This document shows positions 44,675 through 54,522 of a stretch of 54,522 nt of DNA, one piece after another. This DNA comes from Methylobacter sp. (GTDB lineage Bacteria; Pseudomonadota; Gammaproteobacteria; Methylococcales; Methylomonadaceae), in contig SCPZ01000061.1 in the NCBI GenBank assembly GCA_004299305.1, forward strand, positions 1 to 54,522, written 5' to 3'. Within the stretch, counting starts at the first letter, position 1; each line of letters opens with the position of its first letter. Below the pieces are notes generated by a model that made no database searches, was not told where the DNA came from, and saw only the letters and a list, made by a program, of their open reading frames with translations. The position numbers and the translations under genes are program-made.

Positions 44675-45748
44675 CTATCGACCTCCACCATACGCCACAA
44701 TCTCATAAGCAATTCTGTCTAACGGTATTTCTTTATTTACAGCACCTAGTTTTACCGCCTCTTTCGGCATCCCATACACCACGCAACTGTCTTCATCCTG
44801 GCCTAGGGTACGAGCGCCCATATCATGCATTTCCTTCAGCCCCCTGGCGCCGTCATCGCCCATGCCGGTCATGATGATGCCCAGTGCGTTCTTACCTGCA
44901 CACTTGGCTACCGAACGGAACAATACATCGACCGACGGACGATGACGCGTAACAAGCGGTCCGTCGACAATCTCAACATGGTACTGCGCCCCGCTACGCT
45001 TAAGCAGCATGTGCCGCCCCCCTTGTGCAATCAGCGCACGTCCCGGTAACACTCGGTCGCCATTAACCGCTTCACGCACTTCAATCTGACACAGGTTGTT
45101 CAAACGATCGGCAAAAGCCCCGGTAAATTTTTCCGGCATATGCTGCACAATAACGATGCCTGGACAGACGCGCGGTAAGGCTGTCAATAAGACTTCCAAG
45201 GCCTGCGTACCGCCTGTGGAAGTACCAATGGCGACAACCCGATCGGTGGTTTCGGCCATTGCCTGGAAGGTTCCCGGAAGAATCGCGTCTGCGGTTAATT
45301 TGGCCGGCACCGGCACAGCTGCAACCGCTGTAACCAGCCTGCGCAGGTTAGCGCGAGAAGCCGCTTTAACTGCGGCAATCAGGTTTTCCGAATCATCCTG
45401 TAAAAACTGCTTAAGTCCTGCTTTCGGCTTGGTGACGATGCTCACCGCTCCAGCCGCCAGCGCCTGTATGGTGGTTTCAGCACCTTTCTCGGTGAGCGAG
45501 GAACAAATAACCACTGGCGTGGGGTGTTCGCCCATCAGCTTTTTCAAAAACGTAATGCCGTCCATGCGCGGCATTTCCACATCCAACACAATCACATCGG
45601 GCCATTGCACCTGCATTTTCGCCATGGCGAACAACGGGTCGGAAGCCGCGCCGATCACTTTAATGCCCGGATCCTGCGACAGGTTTGCAGTTAATACCTG
45701 TCGTACCACAGCGGAATCGTCCACTATCAACACCTTAATCTGGTTCAT
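44675..45748 (-). CDS. cheB: Chemotaxis response regulator/protein-glutamate methylesterase
   Basis: 357 residues. The N-terminal receiver carries VDDSAVVR and the phospho-Asp in [13 protein letters not shown]; the C-terminal esterase carries Ser in [12 protein letters not shown], His in [20 protein letters not shown] and Asp in [12 protein letters not shown], the catalytic triad that removes methyl groups from (and deamidates) receptors. The linker is about 70 residues. It is the last gene of the chemosensory cluster, 21 bp after cheD. Confidence 0.97.
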   Translation of the reverse strand: MNQIKVLIVDDSAVVRQVLTANLSQDPGIKVIGAASDPLFAMAKMQVQWPDVIVLDVEMPRMDGITFLKKLMGEHPTPVVICSSLTEKGAETTIQALAAGAVSIVTKPKAGLKQFLQDDSENLIAAVKAASRANLRRLVTAVAAVPVPAKLTADAILPGTFQAMAETTDRVVAIGTSTGGTQALEVLLTALPRVCPGIVIVQHMPEKFTGAFADRLNNLCQIEVREAVNGDRVLPGRALIAQGGRHMLLKRSGAQYHVEIVDGPLVTRHRPSVDVLFRSVAKCAGKNALGIIMTGMGDDGARGLKEMHDMGARTLGQDEDSCVVYGMPKEAVKLGAVNKEIPLDRIAYEIVAYGGGR

Positions 45749-45769
45749 CCAAAACTCCTGTTTATTGGC

Positions 45770-46276
45770 TTAATATTTAGCTACGGGCAACACATGAGTG
45801 TGCTTAACCCAAACTTCTCCGCTCCACACATCAAACATCACTCTACGATACCCGACGCCGCCCAAGTGCTCAGCCACACAAGTAAAACCATATTGTTTTG
45901 TAAGCCGTTGCGCGGCATGGACATTCTTGATGCCGATCAGGGACTGGCTATTTTTTTTAGGCATTTCGGGAAACATATTGCCGCCGCCAAATAACTTGAC
46001 CTGATATTCTTTGTAAGATGCACCTACGACATCCATTTTCTTCAGCAACAGAACGATAGCCTCATCCGCATAACGCCCGTCCGGTACAGACCTGCCGCCT
46101 GTCCCGGCACGCTCCGGCAGCAGGTAGTGACACATCCCTCCTACCAGTAATCTAGGGTGCCAAAAAGTCATTGAAACACATGATCCCAATACCGTGCAGA
46201 TACGGGAATCCCGACCGGCGAAGTAGTAAGTGCCGGGCTGAAGAAATATCTCTAAAGAATGCAGAGACATCATCAT
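45770..46276 (-). CDS. cheD: Chemoreceptor glutamine deamidase
   Basis: 168 residues. CheD proteins deamidate receptor glutamines and help adaptation. The catalytic Cys is in CTVLGSCVSMTFWHP and the His in GGMCHYLLP; VKLFGGGNMFP and IGIKNVHAAQRLTKQYGF follow. It starts 2 bp after the cheR stop and precedes cheB. Start choice between adjacent Met codons (MMMSLH) is uncertain by one or two residues. Confidence 0.94.
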   Translation of the reverse strand: MMMSLHSLEIFLQPGTYYFAGRDSRICTVLGSCVSMTFWHPRLLVGGMCHYLLPERAGTGGRSVPDGRYADEAIVLLLKKMDVVGASYKEYQVKLFGGGNMFPEMPKKNSQSLIGIKNVHAAQRLTKQYGFTCVAEHLGGVGYRRVMFDVWSGEVWVKHTHVLPVAKY

Positions 46277-46277
46277 T

Positions 46278-47117
46278 TCAGGGCTTCAGGTAAACAGCCG
46301 GCTGCACTGCTCGCAGGCCTTCGGTTACACCGTTCAAAGTCTCGGAATGGCCAATCAAAAAATGCCCGCCGGGACGTAATGACGACAGTAAACGCGCTAC
46401 AACTTGGCGCTTGGTATCCTGATCGAAATAAATCATAACATTGCGCAAGAATATCACATCAAACTCGCCCAGTTTCGGTGGCGCTTCGGTGAGGTTATGT
46501 TGCATAAACTGCACACGTTCGCGCAATTTGCGCTCGATCAGTAATGATCCTTCCTGAGTGCCTGTGCCTTTAAGACAGCAGTTCGACAAATAAGAACTGG
46601 GAATTTCCATCATGCTCTCTATAGGGTAAAGGCCGATGCGCGCTTTTTCCAACACCCTAGTACTCAGGTCGGAGGCGACAATTTCCCACGGAGCGTGTCC
46701 CAATACGTCATCCAGCAACATGGCAATACTGTAGGGTTCTTCGCCGCTGGAACAGGCGGCACTCCAAACGCGGAAAGTTTTATCGGGTTTCCGGGCCGGT
46801 AAAATGCGTTGACGCAGAAAATCGAAATGTTTAGGTTCACGAAAGAAATGTGTTTCGTTGGTAGTCAGTAAATCCACCGCCATTTGCAGCTCCGTTTTGC
46901 CGTCAGCAGCGGTAATCATTTGAAAATACTCGCCATAGCTCGACAGCCCGTGATAGGTAAGCCGCTTCGCCAGGCGACTGGTTATCAGCGGCTTTTTGGC
47001 CGGTGACATATTGATGCCGGAGATACGGTAGATCAAGTCGCGAAACTGGGCGAATTCTTTCTCTCGCAACACTACGACGGCAGGTAGATTAGGATTTTTA
47101 AATGCGTATGCAGTCAT
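46278..47117 (-). CDS. cheR: Chemotaxis protein methyltransferase
   Basis: A 279-residue SAM-dependent enzyme that methylates receptor glutamates. It has an N-terminal helical domain (FAQFRDLIYRISGINMSPAKKPLITSRL), the TTNETHFFREPKHFDFL motif, SAM-binding RVWSAACSSGEEPYSIAM and FDVIFLRNVMIYFDQDTKRQV. The ATG at 47117 matches the normal N-terminus; the frame extends 25 codons upstream without homology. It heads a cheR-cheD-cheB unit and is separated from cheW by a 269-bp repeat-bearing spacer. Confidence 0.95.
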   Translation of the reverse strand: MTAYAFKNPNLPAVVVLREKEFAQFRDLIYRISGINMSPAKKPLITSRLAKRLTYHGLSSYGEYFQMITAADGKTELQMAVDLLTTNETHFFREPKHFDFLRQRILPARKPDKTFRVWSAACSSGEEPYSIAMLLDDVLGHAPWEIVASDLSTRVLEKARIGLYPIESMMEIPSSYLSNCCLKGTGTQEGSLLIERKLRERVQFMQHNLTEAPPKLGEFDVIFLRNVMIYFDQDTKRQVVARLLSSLRPGGHFLIGHSETLNGVTEGLRAVQPAVYLKP

Positions 47118-47386
47118 TGTCTTATTCCATTTAATTAATCCTGAAAAGAGCAGTTGAGCCACGGATGGACACAGATTTAGACAGATAGACAATGGATTAC
47201 ATTAATTCTTTGAGACACCCATGGGGTGAAATACTCATATTGCATAACCAAGCGTTTTATCAGTGATTATCTGTGTAAATCTGTAGCTAACTGATTTTTT
47301 TTAGGTTAATGTCATAACTCGTACAATCGGCCTTGTACTCCATACCGGAGATCAATGCTCGCCTTGTACATATAAATTGTCCAAAG
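47118..47386. other. Spacer between cheW and cheR with a diverged ACGGAT/ATCTGT inverted element
   Basis: CCACGGATGGACACAG and ATTTAGACAGATAGAC (47158-47190) are roughly complementary to GATTATCTGTGTAAATCTG (about 47262-47282), a diverged member of the 36552 family. It is 269 bp long with no gene. A promoter for cheR-cheD-cheB could lie here, but none stood out. Confidence 0.5.
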
Positions 47387-47947
47387 CTAGCTTTGGACTC
47401 CGCCCCCCGCTAGCGTCATCTCGGCATGAGATGCGTAACCCGCCGCAGCCAGCGTAGCCATATCATCCATACACAGCACATGCTGAATATTCAAGATGAT
47501 CACAAACTTGCCATTGACCTTGCCCATACCGGCAATGAAATCTGCGCGAATGTTGGTACCGAACGTAGGAGCCGGTTCGATCTCGTTAGCTGGAATTTCC
47601 AGTACGGCGTTCACAGCATCCACCATCACGCCGACACTCTGGGTTTCTTCCCCCACAGCCACTTCGATGATGATGATGCAATTGCGCCGCCCTACCGCAG
47701 TAGGCAGTTTGCCGAAACGAGAACTCAGGTCGATCACCGGCACCACCGCCCCCCTCAGGTTAATCACGCCACGAATGAAATTAGGCATTCGCGGCACTTC
47801 AGTTACTTGTCCATATTGAATGATCTCCTTGATGCGAACTATGCTGATGGCATAAGTTTCACCGCTCAACATAAAGGTAAGATATTGCTGTTGTTCCTCA
47901 AGCTCCTGACTTTCGGCCACAGCTGACAGCGCTACGATTGTATTCAT
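47387..47947 (-). CDS. cheW: CheW-type coupling protein (copy 1)
   Basis: A 186-residue scaffold that links receptors to the histidine kinase CheA. It shows the CheW fold: YLTFMLSGETYAISIVRIKEII, EVPRMPNFIRGVINLRGAVVPVIDLSSRFG, NCIIIIEV and VGVMVDAVNAVLEIPANEIEPAP. The start is supported by AGGAGG 5 nt upstream, placed right after the stop of the poly-HAMP receptor gene (9-bp gap). It is closely similar to the CheW at 51468-52004. Confidence 0.95.
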   Translation of the reverse strand: MNTIVALSAVAESQELEEQQQYLTFMLSGETYAISIVRIKEIIQYGQVTEVPRMPNFIRGVINLRGAVVPVIDLSSRFGKLPTAVGRRNCIIIIEVAVGEETQSVGVMVDAVNAVLEIPANEIEPAPTFGTNIRADFIAGMGKVNGKFVIILNIQHVLCMDDMATLAAAGYASHAEMTLAGGGVQS

Positions 47948-47956
47948 GCCCGCCTC

Positions 47957-50900
47957 CTAGAACTTTACGAATTCGGCTTCGTTAGGCGCCTGTTTTGCTT
48001 TCACCGTTTTTTTAACTGTCGGTTCAACAGGCTTGACCTTGTCCTTGATTTTGGGTGCCGCCGACACCGCATGGGACCTGCTATCAACGGTAAAGAACGC
48101 CATAAGTTCCTGAAGCTGCGTCGCCTGACCGCTCATCTCTTCCGAGGTGGCGGCCAACTGTTCCGATGAACTGGCATTTTGCTGGGTGATCCTGTTAAGT
48201 TGCTCCATCGCGGAATTGATTTGTCCGACACCCGACGATTGCTCTTCAGAGGCCGCCGCAATTTCCTGCACCAGATCAGCGGTTTTCTTGATAGAGGGCA
48301 CGATGGTATCCAATAGCTTGCCGGCGTTTTCAGCCATATCGACACTGCCGGAAGCGAGTTCGCCGATTTCCTGTGCGGCGACCTGACTACGCTCAGCCAG
48401 TTTACGCACTTCGGCGGCGACCACCGCAAACCCCTTGCCGTGTTCGCCGGCCCTGGCGGCTTCAATCGCCGCGTTTAAAGCTAACAGGTTGGTTTGATAA
48501 GCAATATCGTCGATGATGCCGATTTTGTTGGCAATGCTCTTCATTGCGCTCACGGTCTTTTTAACCGCTTCACCGCCTTGCGCCGCTTCGCCGCTGGCTT
48601 GGGTTGCCATGCCGTCGGTAACTTTGGCGTTTTCAGTGTTTTGTTTGATCGAAGCCGACATCTGTTCGACCGAAGAACTGGTTTCTTCCACGCTGGCCGC
48701 CTGCTCAGTGGTGGCCTGGCTCATACTCTGTGCAGTGGCGCTTACCTCCTCGCTAGCCGATGCGATATTGGCAGCGGCATCATTCACTTCGCTAATGACT
48801 TGCGATAGTTTGGCGATAGTATTGTTAACCGTATCCTTAAAATCTTTGAGCTGTCCCTTGTAATCGCCATTGACGGTTCGGGTAAGGTCGCCATTTTCCA
48901 ACTCGGTTAGAACCGCCACAACTTCGTTCACCGGAAGAATGACACCGTCCAGCGTGTTATTCACGCCTTCGACAATTTTACGGAAATCGCCTTGGTGCTT
49001 GCTTGCGTCGGCGCGCGTTTGTAAACGGCCTTCAACAGCGGCAATCGACAGCATGTTAGCGTCGGCCACCAGGGCGTTAACCGCATCAATACAAGTGTTC
49101 AGGTTGCTTTTTAAAATATTGAAATCGCCGTTGTAGGTATCGGTAATTTTGGCGGGGATATTGCCTTTGGAAATGCTATCAACATACGTCGCTGCCACAT
49201 TCAACGGCCCAATCACCGCATCCAGAGTATCGTTAACCCCGACCACAATCTTGCGGAAGTCGCCTTGATGTTTAGTTGCATCGGCGCGCGTTGCCAAGCG
49301 GCCTTCGACCGCTGCTACGGATAACACGTTGGCATCGGTCACCAGTGCGTTAACCGCATCGATACAGGTGTTGAGGTTGTTTTTCAGGATATTGAAATCA
49401 CCGTTGTAGGTGTCGGTGATCTTGGCGGGGATATTACCTTTGGAAATGCTATCAACATACGTCGCCGCCACATTCAACGGCCCAATCACTGCATCCAATG
49501 TATCGTTAACCCCGACTACAATCTTGCGGAAGTCGCCTTGATGTTTAGTCGCATCGGCGCGCGTTGCCAAGCGGCCTTCGACCGCTGCTACGGATAACAC
49601 GCTGGCATCGGTCACCAGTGCGTTAACCGCATCGATACAGGTGTTGAGGTTGTTTTTCAGGATATTGAAATCACCGTTGTAGGTGTCGGTGATTTTAGCG
49701 GGGATGTTGCCTTTGGAAATATTATCAACATACGTCGCTGCCACATTCAACGGCCCAATCACCGCATCCAGGGTATCGTTAACCCCGACCACAATCTTGC
49801 GAAAATCCCCTTGGTGTTTGCTCGCATCGGCACGGGTCGCCAAGCGGCCTTCGACCGCTGCTACCGATAACACATTGGCATCGGTTACCAAGGCCTGAAT
49901 ATTACGCTTGAGCAGTATTAGCCATTCGTGAATCTGGTCATCGTTGGACGCTTTTCCCATTTCCGCCGTCATGTCGCCATTGGCAATTTTGGTGACATAC
50001 ACAATCAACTCGGACAGCCAGCTATGCACGCCGTTAACAGCCTGCTTCATCTTGTCATGATCACCTTTGCAAACAACTTCCACCTTCTGGCGCAAGTCAC
50101 CGCCGCTAATCAGGCTTAAAATACGGTTGCCTTCGCCAATCGGTAGGAGAATCGCATCCAGCATCTCATTGACTCCGCCGATGACCTCGGCATAGGCGCC
50201 TTTAAACTGTTCCGGTTTGCCTCGTTCGGACAACTGCCCTTCCCTCGAAGCTAGAGTAAGACGCTGAAGTTCCTTTTGCAAACCTTGCAGCGTCGTCGCC
50301 ACATTGTTTACCGCTTGCTTCATCAGTTCATGGTCGCCCTTGTAAGTCTTTGCTATCAACTCGTCGATCTTACCGCCGGAAATTTGCGTGAGGATACGAT
50401 TGCCTTCGCCGATCGGCAGGAGAATCGCATCCAGCATTTCGTTAACACCGCCGACAACCTCGGCATAAGCGCCCTTAAACTGTTCCGGTTTGCCTCGTTC
50501 GGACAACTGCCCTTCTCTGGACGCTACGGTAAGACGCTGAAGTTCCTTTTGCAAACCTTGCAGCGTCGTCGCCACATTGTTCACCGCTTGCTTCATCAGC
50601 TCGTGCTCGCCCTTGTAAGTCTGGGCTATCAACTCATCGATTTTTCCGCCGGAAATTTGCGTGAGGATACGATTGCCTTCGCCGATCGGCAGGAGAATCG
50701 CATCCAGCATATCGTTAACGCCGCCGATGACCTCGGCATAGGCACCGTTAAACTGTTCCGGCTTGCCCCGCTCGGATAGCCGCCCTTCCCTGGAGGCCAA
50801 GACAAGACGTTGGAGCTCCTTCTTCATGCTTTGCTGCACTTCGATGATCCTACCCATACTCTTGGCTACCAAGTCATGTTCAGAACGAACACTGATCTTG

Positions 50901-51271
50901 ACCGACAGGTCGCCGTCAGCAATAGCCTGGGTAGCTGCTGCCTGCTGGTTGATGGCGTCAATAAGCGAATTGAGGTTATTCTTGATGATATTGAAATCAC
51001 CCTTGTAATGATCGCTAATTTTGTCGGGAATAGCGCCTTTGGAAATACCTTCGACATAATCTGTGGCCATAGTGAACGGCTGCACGATGGCATCCAGCAT
51101 TTGATTGATCGAATTGCCAATCTGTTGATCCTCGCCGATCAAGCCGACGGTATTGATACGCTCCTTGATTTGCCCGGCGATAATGGCTTGGGTAACCCGT
51201 TGTATTTCGATGGTGGCTTTCTTTTCTTCCCATTGCTGACCGCGATAGGAAAATAAATTATTTAGTTTCAT
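47957..51271 (-). CDS. Soluble poly-HAMP methyl-accepting chemotaxis protein
   Basis: 1104 residues with no membrane segment. After an N-terminal region with degenerate HAMP-like units, residues about 147-424 hold three 91-residue units of one type ([19 protein letters not shown]..., ending [10 protein letters not shown]). About 460-808 hold four 91-residue units of a second type ([18 protein letters not shown]..., ending NTCIDAVN). These are HAMP-like signal-conversion units. The signalling hairpin spans about 815-1060, with its tip in [32 protein letters not shown]. The tail ends NEAEFVKF. The start is supported by AGGAGA upstream. It is probably cytoplasmic; no ligand domain is recognisable. 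Units are near-identical in DNA, with a 273-bp period. Confidence 0.93.
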   Translation of the reverse strand: MKLNNLFSYRGQQWEEKKATIEIQRVTQAIIAGQIKERINTVGLIGEDQQIGNSINQMLDAIVQPFTMATDYVEGISKGAIPDKISDHYKGDFNIIKNNLNSLIDAINQQAAATQAIADGDLSVKISVRSEHDLVAKSMGRIIEVQQSMKKELQRLVLASREGRLSERGKPEQFNGAYAEVIGGVNDMLDAILLPIGEGNRILTQISGGKIDELIAQTYKGEHELMKQAVNNVATTLQGLQKELQRLTVASREGQLSERGKPEQFKGAYAEVVGGVNEMLDAILLPIGEGNRILTQISGGKIDELIAKTYKGDHELMKQAVNNVATTLQGLQKELQRLTLASREGQLSERGKPEQFKGAYAEVIGGVNEMLDAILLPIGEGNRILSLISGGDLRQKVEVVCKGDHDKMKQAVNGVHSWLSELIVYVTKIANGDMTAEMGKASNDDQIHEWLILLKRNIQALVTDANVLSVAAVEGRLATRADASKHQGDFRKIVVGVNDTLDAVIGPLNVAATYVDNISKGNIPAKITDTYNGDFNILKNNLNTCIDAVNALVTDASVLSVAAVEGRLATRADATKHQGDFRKIVVGVNDTLDAVIGPLNVAATYVDSISKGNIPAKITDTYNGDFNILKNNLNTCIDAVNALVTDANVLSVAAVEGRLATRADATKHQGDFRKIVVGVNDTLDAVIGPLNVAATYVDSISKGNIPAKITDTYNGDFNILKSNLNTCIDAVNALVADANMLSIAAVEGRLQTRADASKHQGDFRKIVEGVNNTLDGVILPVNEVVAVLTELENGDLTRTVNGDYKGQLKDFKDTVNNTIAKLSQVISEVNDAAANIASASEEVSATAQSMSQATTEQAASVEETSSSVEQMSASIKQNTENAKVTDGMATQASGEAAQGGEAVKKTVSAMKSIANKIGIIDDIAYQTNLLALNAAIEAARAGEHGKGFAVVAAEVRKLAERSQVAAQEIGELASGSVDMAENAGKLLDTIVPSIKKTADLVQEIAAASEEQSSGVGQINSAMEQLNRITQQNASSSEQLAATSEEMSGQATQLQELMAFFTVDSRSHAVSAAPKIKDKVKPVEPTVKKTVKAKQAPNEAEFVKF
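48950..49890. repeat. 273-bp coding tandem repeats, type B (four units)
   Basis: Inside the soluble receptor gene, units such as those around 49268 and 49541 are exactly 273 bp apart and almost identical in nucleotide sequence, including synonymous positions (for example GGAAGTCGCCTTGATGTTTAG in both, apart from single changes). The outer units are more diverged. Each encodes one 91-residue HAMP-like unit. Confidence 0.85.
50070..50830. repeat. 273-bp coding tandem repeats, type A (three units)
   Basis: Three consecutive 91-codon units beginning KELQRL and ending TLQGLQ; the plus strand shows repeated GTTCCTTTTGCAAACC, GTGAGGATACGATTGCC and CTCGTTCGGACAACTGCCC blocks. The same period as type B but a different unit sequence, which suggests two separate expansions. 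Confidence 0.8.
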
Positions 51272-51467
51272 TTGGTGTCTCCTGGTATAGATTTTTTAAA
51301 GTTAAAAAGTCCGACTACCAATTTAAGCTGGGACAGATAACATCCCTTAAAAGGATGTTATCTGTAAAATCGCCCCGATTTAAATTAGAAGCCAAAAGTC
51401 CCATAAGATTAAGCATGTTGTTTATGCCCGACATTCCCATACTTAGAAATGCCGGGTGTGCTGCTCA
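51272..51467. repeat. Spacer between cheW copy 2 and the soluble receptor with hairpin element (51313-51385)
   Basis: Holds GACTACCAATTTAAGCTGGG (from 51313) and a hairpin with arms ACAGATAACATCC (51333-51345) and GGATGTTATCTGT (51353-51365), a near copy of the element at 44506-44580. It follows the cheW copy 2 stop on the minus strand and may reduce read-through into the receptor gene. Confidence 0.7.
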
Positions 51468-52004
51468 CTACAAGCTAGCCGAAGCAGACGCAGCCAATGC
51501 AGCCATATCATCCATCGACAGCACCTGCTGGATATTCAGGATGATCACAAACTTGCCGTTAATCTTGCCCATACCGGCAATGAAATCGGCCTGGATGTTG
51601 GCGCCAAACGTTGGCGCCGCTTCGATCTCGGTGGTTGGAATTTCCAACACTGCATTGACCGCATCCACCATTACGCCGACATTATGAGTTTCCTCGCCCA
51701 TCGCCACCTCGATGATAATAATGCAGTTGCGTCGCCCTACCGCAGTGGGCGGCTTACCGAAACGCACGCCCAGGTCAATCACCGGCACCACTGATCCTCG
51801 CAGGTTAATCACGCCGCGAATAAAACCAGGCATTCGCGGCACTTCGGTCACTTGGCCATATTGAATGATCTCCTTGATGCGAAGTATGCTGGCGGCATAA
51901 GTTTCACCACTCAGCATAAAGGTAAGATATTGCTGCTCTTCCTCAAGTTCCTGACTGCCGACCGGAGCCGACAGCATTTGTGCCGCTTGTGTGATTGTAT
52001 TCAT
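51468..52004 (-). CDS. cheW: CheW-type coupling protein (copy 2)
   Basis: A 178-residue CheW paralogue, very similar to the one at 47387-47947: YLTFMLSGETYAASILRIKEII, EVPRMPGFIRGVINLRGSVVPVIDLGVRFG, NCIIIIEV, VGVMVDAVNAVLEIPTTEIE. It starts 8 bp after the stop of the membrane receptor gene, with GGGGG as SD. The receptor-cheW pair here and the pair at 47387-51271 look like a tandem duplication. Confidence 0.94.
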   Translation of the reverse strand: MNTITQAAQMLSAPVGSQELEEEQQYLTFMLSGETYAASILRIKEIIQYGQVTEVPRMPGFIRGVINLRGSVVPVIDLGVRFGKPPTAVGRRNCIIIIEVAMGEETHNVGVMVDAVNAVLEIPTTEIEAAPTFGANIQADFIAGMGKINGKFVIILNIQQVLSMDDMAALAASASASL

Positions 52005-52012
52005 GCCGCCCC

Positions 52013-54196
52013 CTAAAACTTCGTGAACTCGGCTTCGTTAGGCAACTGTTTTGCTACCACTATTTTTTTAACTGTCGGTTTAAAAGGCTTGGCCTTAGTC
52101 TTACTCTTGGCAGCCGCCGATACCGTATGCGTTCTATCATCAACAGTAAAAAATGCCATAAGTTCCTGCAGCTGTTCTGCTTGTCCGCTCATCTCTTCCG
52201 AGGTGGCGGCCAACTGTTCCGAGGAACTGGCATTCTGCTGGGTGATTTGGTTAAGCTGATCCATAGCGCTGTTGATTTGGCCTACGCCTGATGACTGCTC
52301 TTCAGAAGCCGCCGCAATTTCCTGCACCAAATCGGCGGTTTTTTTAATCGAGGGTACAATGGTATCCAACAGCTTACCGGCGCTTTCCGCCATCTCGACG
52401 CTGCCGGAGGCGAGTTCGCCGATTTCCTGCGCGGCGACCTGACTACGTTCAGCCAATTTGCGCACTTCGGCGGCGACCACCGCAAAACCCTTACCGTGTT
52501 CACCGGCCCTGGCGGCTTCAATCGCCGCGTTCAAAGCCAGCAAATTGGTTTGGTAAGCAATATCGTCGATGATGCCGATTTTGCCGGCGATACTCTTCAT
52601 CGCACTCACGGTCTTTTTAACTGCGTCACCGCCTTGCGCCGCCTCGGTACTGGCTTGGGTCGCCATGCTGTCGGTGACCTTGGCGTTTTCAGTATTCTGG
52701 CTAATGGAAGCCGACATCTGTTCCACCGACGCACAGGTTTCTTCCACGCTGGATGCCTGCTCGGTGGTTGCTTGGCTCATACTCTGTGCCGTGGAACTTA
52801 CCTCCTCACTGGCCGATGCAATATTGGCAGCGGCGCAGTTGACTTCACTAATGACTTGCGAAATTTTGGCGATGGTGTTGTTGACCGTATCCTTAAAATC
52901 TTCGAGTTGCCCCTTGTAATGACCATTGACGGTTCGGGTCAGGTCGCCTTTCTCCATATCGGTGAGAACTGACACCACTTCATTAACGGGAAGAATAACG
53001 CCGTCCAAGGTATTGTTCACGCCTTCGACAATCTTGCGGTAGTCGCCTTGGTGTTTGCTCGCATCGGCGCGGGTTTCCAATCGACCCTCAAGGGCGGCCT
53101 GCGCCAACATCCCGGCATCGGCTACCAAGGCATTGACGGCGTCAATCGCGGTATTGAGGTTGTTCTTGATCACATTGAAATCGCCTTTGTAAGGATCGGT
53201 GATCTTAGCCGGGATGCTGCCCTTGGCAATTTTATCGACATAATTGGCAGCAACATTTAGCGGTCCAATCACCGCGTCCAGCGTATTGTTCACGCCTTCG
53301 ACAATCTTGCGAAAGTCGCCTTGGTGCTTGCTCGCATCGGCGCGGGTTTCCAGTCGACCTTCAATGGCAGCAGTGGAGAGTATGCCTGCATCCGCCACCA
53401 GCGCTTGGATGGAGATAGTCATGCGCTTCATCGCCGACATCACACTGGTGGTGTCACCGGCTTTGAGTTCGATTTGACCACTGAGGTCGCCGACGGCAAT
53501 ATTATTGGCCAGATTGGCGACATCCCCCGGCTCGCCGCCCAGTTGCCGCATCAGGCTCCTGGTGACCAACCACGCGATAAGCGCACTCATCACTAAAGCG
53601 ATAAAAGCGACAATCTGCATCAGTTTACGGCTGGATTCGTAAACTGATGTAGACTCTTTAGCGCCTTCAGCCATACCGTCGTCTTGAAAGTCGCTCATAT
53701 CATTCAGCGCATTTTGGAAGGCGTTATTAGTCGGCACGAAGTCATTGAACAAATAGTCGGTGGCCGCTTGCTTGCCTTGGCTTTTATCGGCCAGCAAATT
53801 ATAAAGAATGTCGTACTTGGGACTGAGCTGATTGCGCTGTTCTTTAATAGCGCTAATCAGCTCGCGCCCTTTCGGGGTAATAACAACTGCGTCGAGTTTA
53901 TCGAACATCGCCGTGTTCTCAGCGCGATTACTTTGAATTTCTGATTTAATACCTTGAATCTTGGTTTCACCGTCCACCAACAACAAAGTACGAATAAGAC
54001 GACCGTTTTCCGAGGCATTTTTAGCCATGTCGTTAGCCATTTTTACTTTGGCATAACGATCTTCAACGATGAATCGCGTTTTTTCCGACATATTGTTCAT
54101 GTTGCCGATGCCTACGGCAACGATAATGCCCAACAGGATTAACACCACCCCGAAACTAAGCCCGAGTTTCACTGCAACTTTCATATTATTAAACAT
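52013..54196 (-). CDS. Membrane methyl-accepting chemotaxis protein with repeated HAMP units
   Basis: 727 residues. One membrane segment at about 10-31 ([20 protein letters not shown]), a periplasmic four-helix-bundle sensor (about 35-188, rich in charged helices), a second membrane segment at about 193-215 ([19 protein letters not shown]) and a canonical HAMP ([26 protein letters not shown]). Two further HAMP-like units of the ALVADAGxL type follow (about 260-440), then a signalling domain nearly identical to that of the soluble receptor, ending NEAEFTKF. It starts the mcp-cheW-mcp-cheW run. Ligand unknown. Confidence 0.95.
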   Translation of the reverse strand: MFNNMKVAVKLGLSFGVVLILLGIIVAVGIGNMNNMSEKTRFIVEDRYAKVKMANDMAKNASENGRLIRTLLLVDGETKIQGIKSEIQSNRAENTAMFDKLDAVVITPKGRELISAIKEQRNQLSPKYDILYNLLADKSQGKQAATDYLFNDFVPTNNAFQNALNDMSDFQDDGMAEGAKESTSVYESSRKLMQIVAFIALVMSALIAWLVTRSLMRQLGGEPGDVANLANNIAVGDLSGQIELKAGDTTSVMSAMKRMTISIQALVADAGILSTAAIEGRLETRADASKHQGDFRKIVEGVNNTLDAVIGPLNVAANYVDKIAKGSIPAKITDPYKGDFNVIKNNLNTAIDAVNALVADAGMLAQAALEGRLETRADASKHQGDYRKIVEGVNNTLDGVILPVNEVVSVLTDMEKGDLTRTVNGHYKGQLEDFKDTVNNTIAKISQVISEVNCAAANIASASEEVSSTAQSMSQATTEQASSVEETCASVEQMSASISQNTENAKVTDSMATQASTEAAQGGDAVKKTVSAMKSIAGKIGIIDDIAYQTNLLALNAAIEAARAGEHGKGFAVVAAEVRKLAERSQVAAQEIGELASGSVEMAESAGKLLDTIVPSIKKTADLVQEIAAASEEQSSGVGQINSAMDQLNQITQQNASSSEQLAATSEEMSGQAEQLQELMAFFTVDDRTHTVSAAAKSKTKAKPFKPTVKKIVVAKQLPNEAEFTKF

Positions 54197-54522
54197 GTTA
54201 TTTTCCTTATCTTTAGCTAAAAAAATTTATCTATGAGAAGTACAAATTATGTCTATAGGGGGCTCAAATCGCCCTGCGTGTGTCAATATGGCGTATAAAT
54301 CCTCCTTTACGAGCCGCACAAATGGTTTAAAACTAAAATGCGACTACCAATTTAGGTAGCTCGCAATAAATAAATCATCACAGATCCCCCTCGTTCCACG
54401 CAGCGCGCTCATCGTTATACACAAGTGTCTGGGAGACACCGTCATCCCGGCAGGGATTGCCGGGATCCAGAGCACAGGGATGTGAATGCTTGATTTCATT
54501 GAGCAATTCCTGTGGCGAGACT
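54197..54522. repeat. Upstream region of the membrane receptor gene with palindromic repeats
   Basis: No gene in this 326-bp end of the window. It holds a copy of the GACTACCAATTTAGGTAGC motif (54342-54360), shared with 30115, 44506 and 51313, and a REP-like hairpin with arms ATCCCGGCA (54444-54452) and TGCCGGGAT (54458-54466). The receptor promoter should be within about 54200-54340; I could not identify a convincing one. Confidence 0.55.

Noticed and set aside
50276-50779. Plus-strand open frame (167 codons) opposite the receptor repeats
   Set aside because: An antisense shadow of the repetitive receptor gene with no independent start signal; several similar shadows occur opposite both receptors.
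48950-50830. Regular 273-bp repeats considered as a CRISPR or satellite array
   Set aside because: The repeats are in frame within a receptor gene, encode 91-residue HAMP-like units and have no spacers.
54255-54300. Sigma-28 (FliA) promoter for the membrane receptor: TAAAGGAG and GCCATATT on the minus strand
   Set aside because: Spacing is about 9 bp rather than the usual 11 and the -10 match is poor.
1-54522. tRNA, rRNA or intact insertion sequence genes
   Set aside because: I looked through all spacers and found no cloverleaf, rRNA segment or complete transposase; this was by eye, so a divergent element could be missed.

Overview
The window looks like chromosome from a free-living gammaproteobacterium. 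The evidence is the conserved gene orders nrdR-ribD-ribE-ribBA-ribH-nusB-thiL-pgpA and rpsB-tsf-pyrH-frr-uppS-cdsA-ispC-rseP, plus the proteobacterial families HtpX, GlnD, CheD and DsbC. The base composition is moderate and several dispersed palindromic repeat families fill the spacers. A Methylobacter-like member of the Methylococcales is my best guess, but it is inference: no methane-oxidation gene lies in the window. I found no tRNA, rRNA, CRISPR array or intact insertion sequence.

Layout. 1-3.2 kb: the 3' end of a large MBG/filamentous-haemagglutinin-like surface protein gene, then a PAS-SpoIIE-type phosphatase sensor. 3.2-11.4 kb (minus strand): the riboflavin/thiamine/nusB block, interrupted twice, once by an AT-rich AAA-ATPase plus TOPRIM-nuclease pair (4.73-6.25 kb) and once by a YefM-YoeB toxin-antitoxin pair (7.37-7.89 kb). 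11.6-13.1 kb: a class II aldolase-like protein, a glutaredoxin, a Bfd-like [2Fe-2S] protein and a 17-copy hexanucleotide microsatellite. 13.1-18.4 kb (minus): galU, an alpha/beta hydrolase, a DUF445 protein, lpdA, a DUF2835 protein and htpX. 18.7-22.1 kb (plus): a sorbosone-dehydrogenase-like secreted beta-propeller, a NUDIX ADP-sugar hydrolase and cobyrinate a,c-diamide synthase.

22.5-30.1 kb: a 2177-residue hybrid histidine kinase followed 3 bp later by a REC-HD-GYP response regulator, probably one phosphorelay unit ending in cyclic-di-GMP breakdown. 30.4-33.0 kb: gamma-glutamyltransferase and DsbC. 33.0-40.6 kb (minus): the essential translation/envelope/isoprenoid block. 40.9-44.4 kb (plus): map and glnD. 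44.7-54.2 kb (minus): a chemosensory cluster running mcp-cheW-mcp-cheW-cheR-cheD-cheB with no cheA or cheY inside the window. One of its receptors is a soluble poly-HAMP protein built from 273-bp tandem repeats.

The items I consider most worth following are the AAA/TOPRIM pair (a possible split OLD/PARIS-like defence module inside a housekeeping operon), the conversion of a dispersed DNA repeat into a C-terminal tail on NrdR, the repeat-built poly-HAMP receptor, and the microsatellite upstream of the Bfd-like gene.
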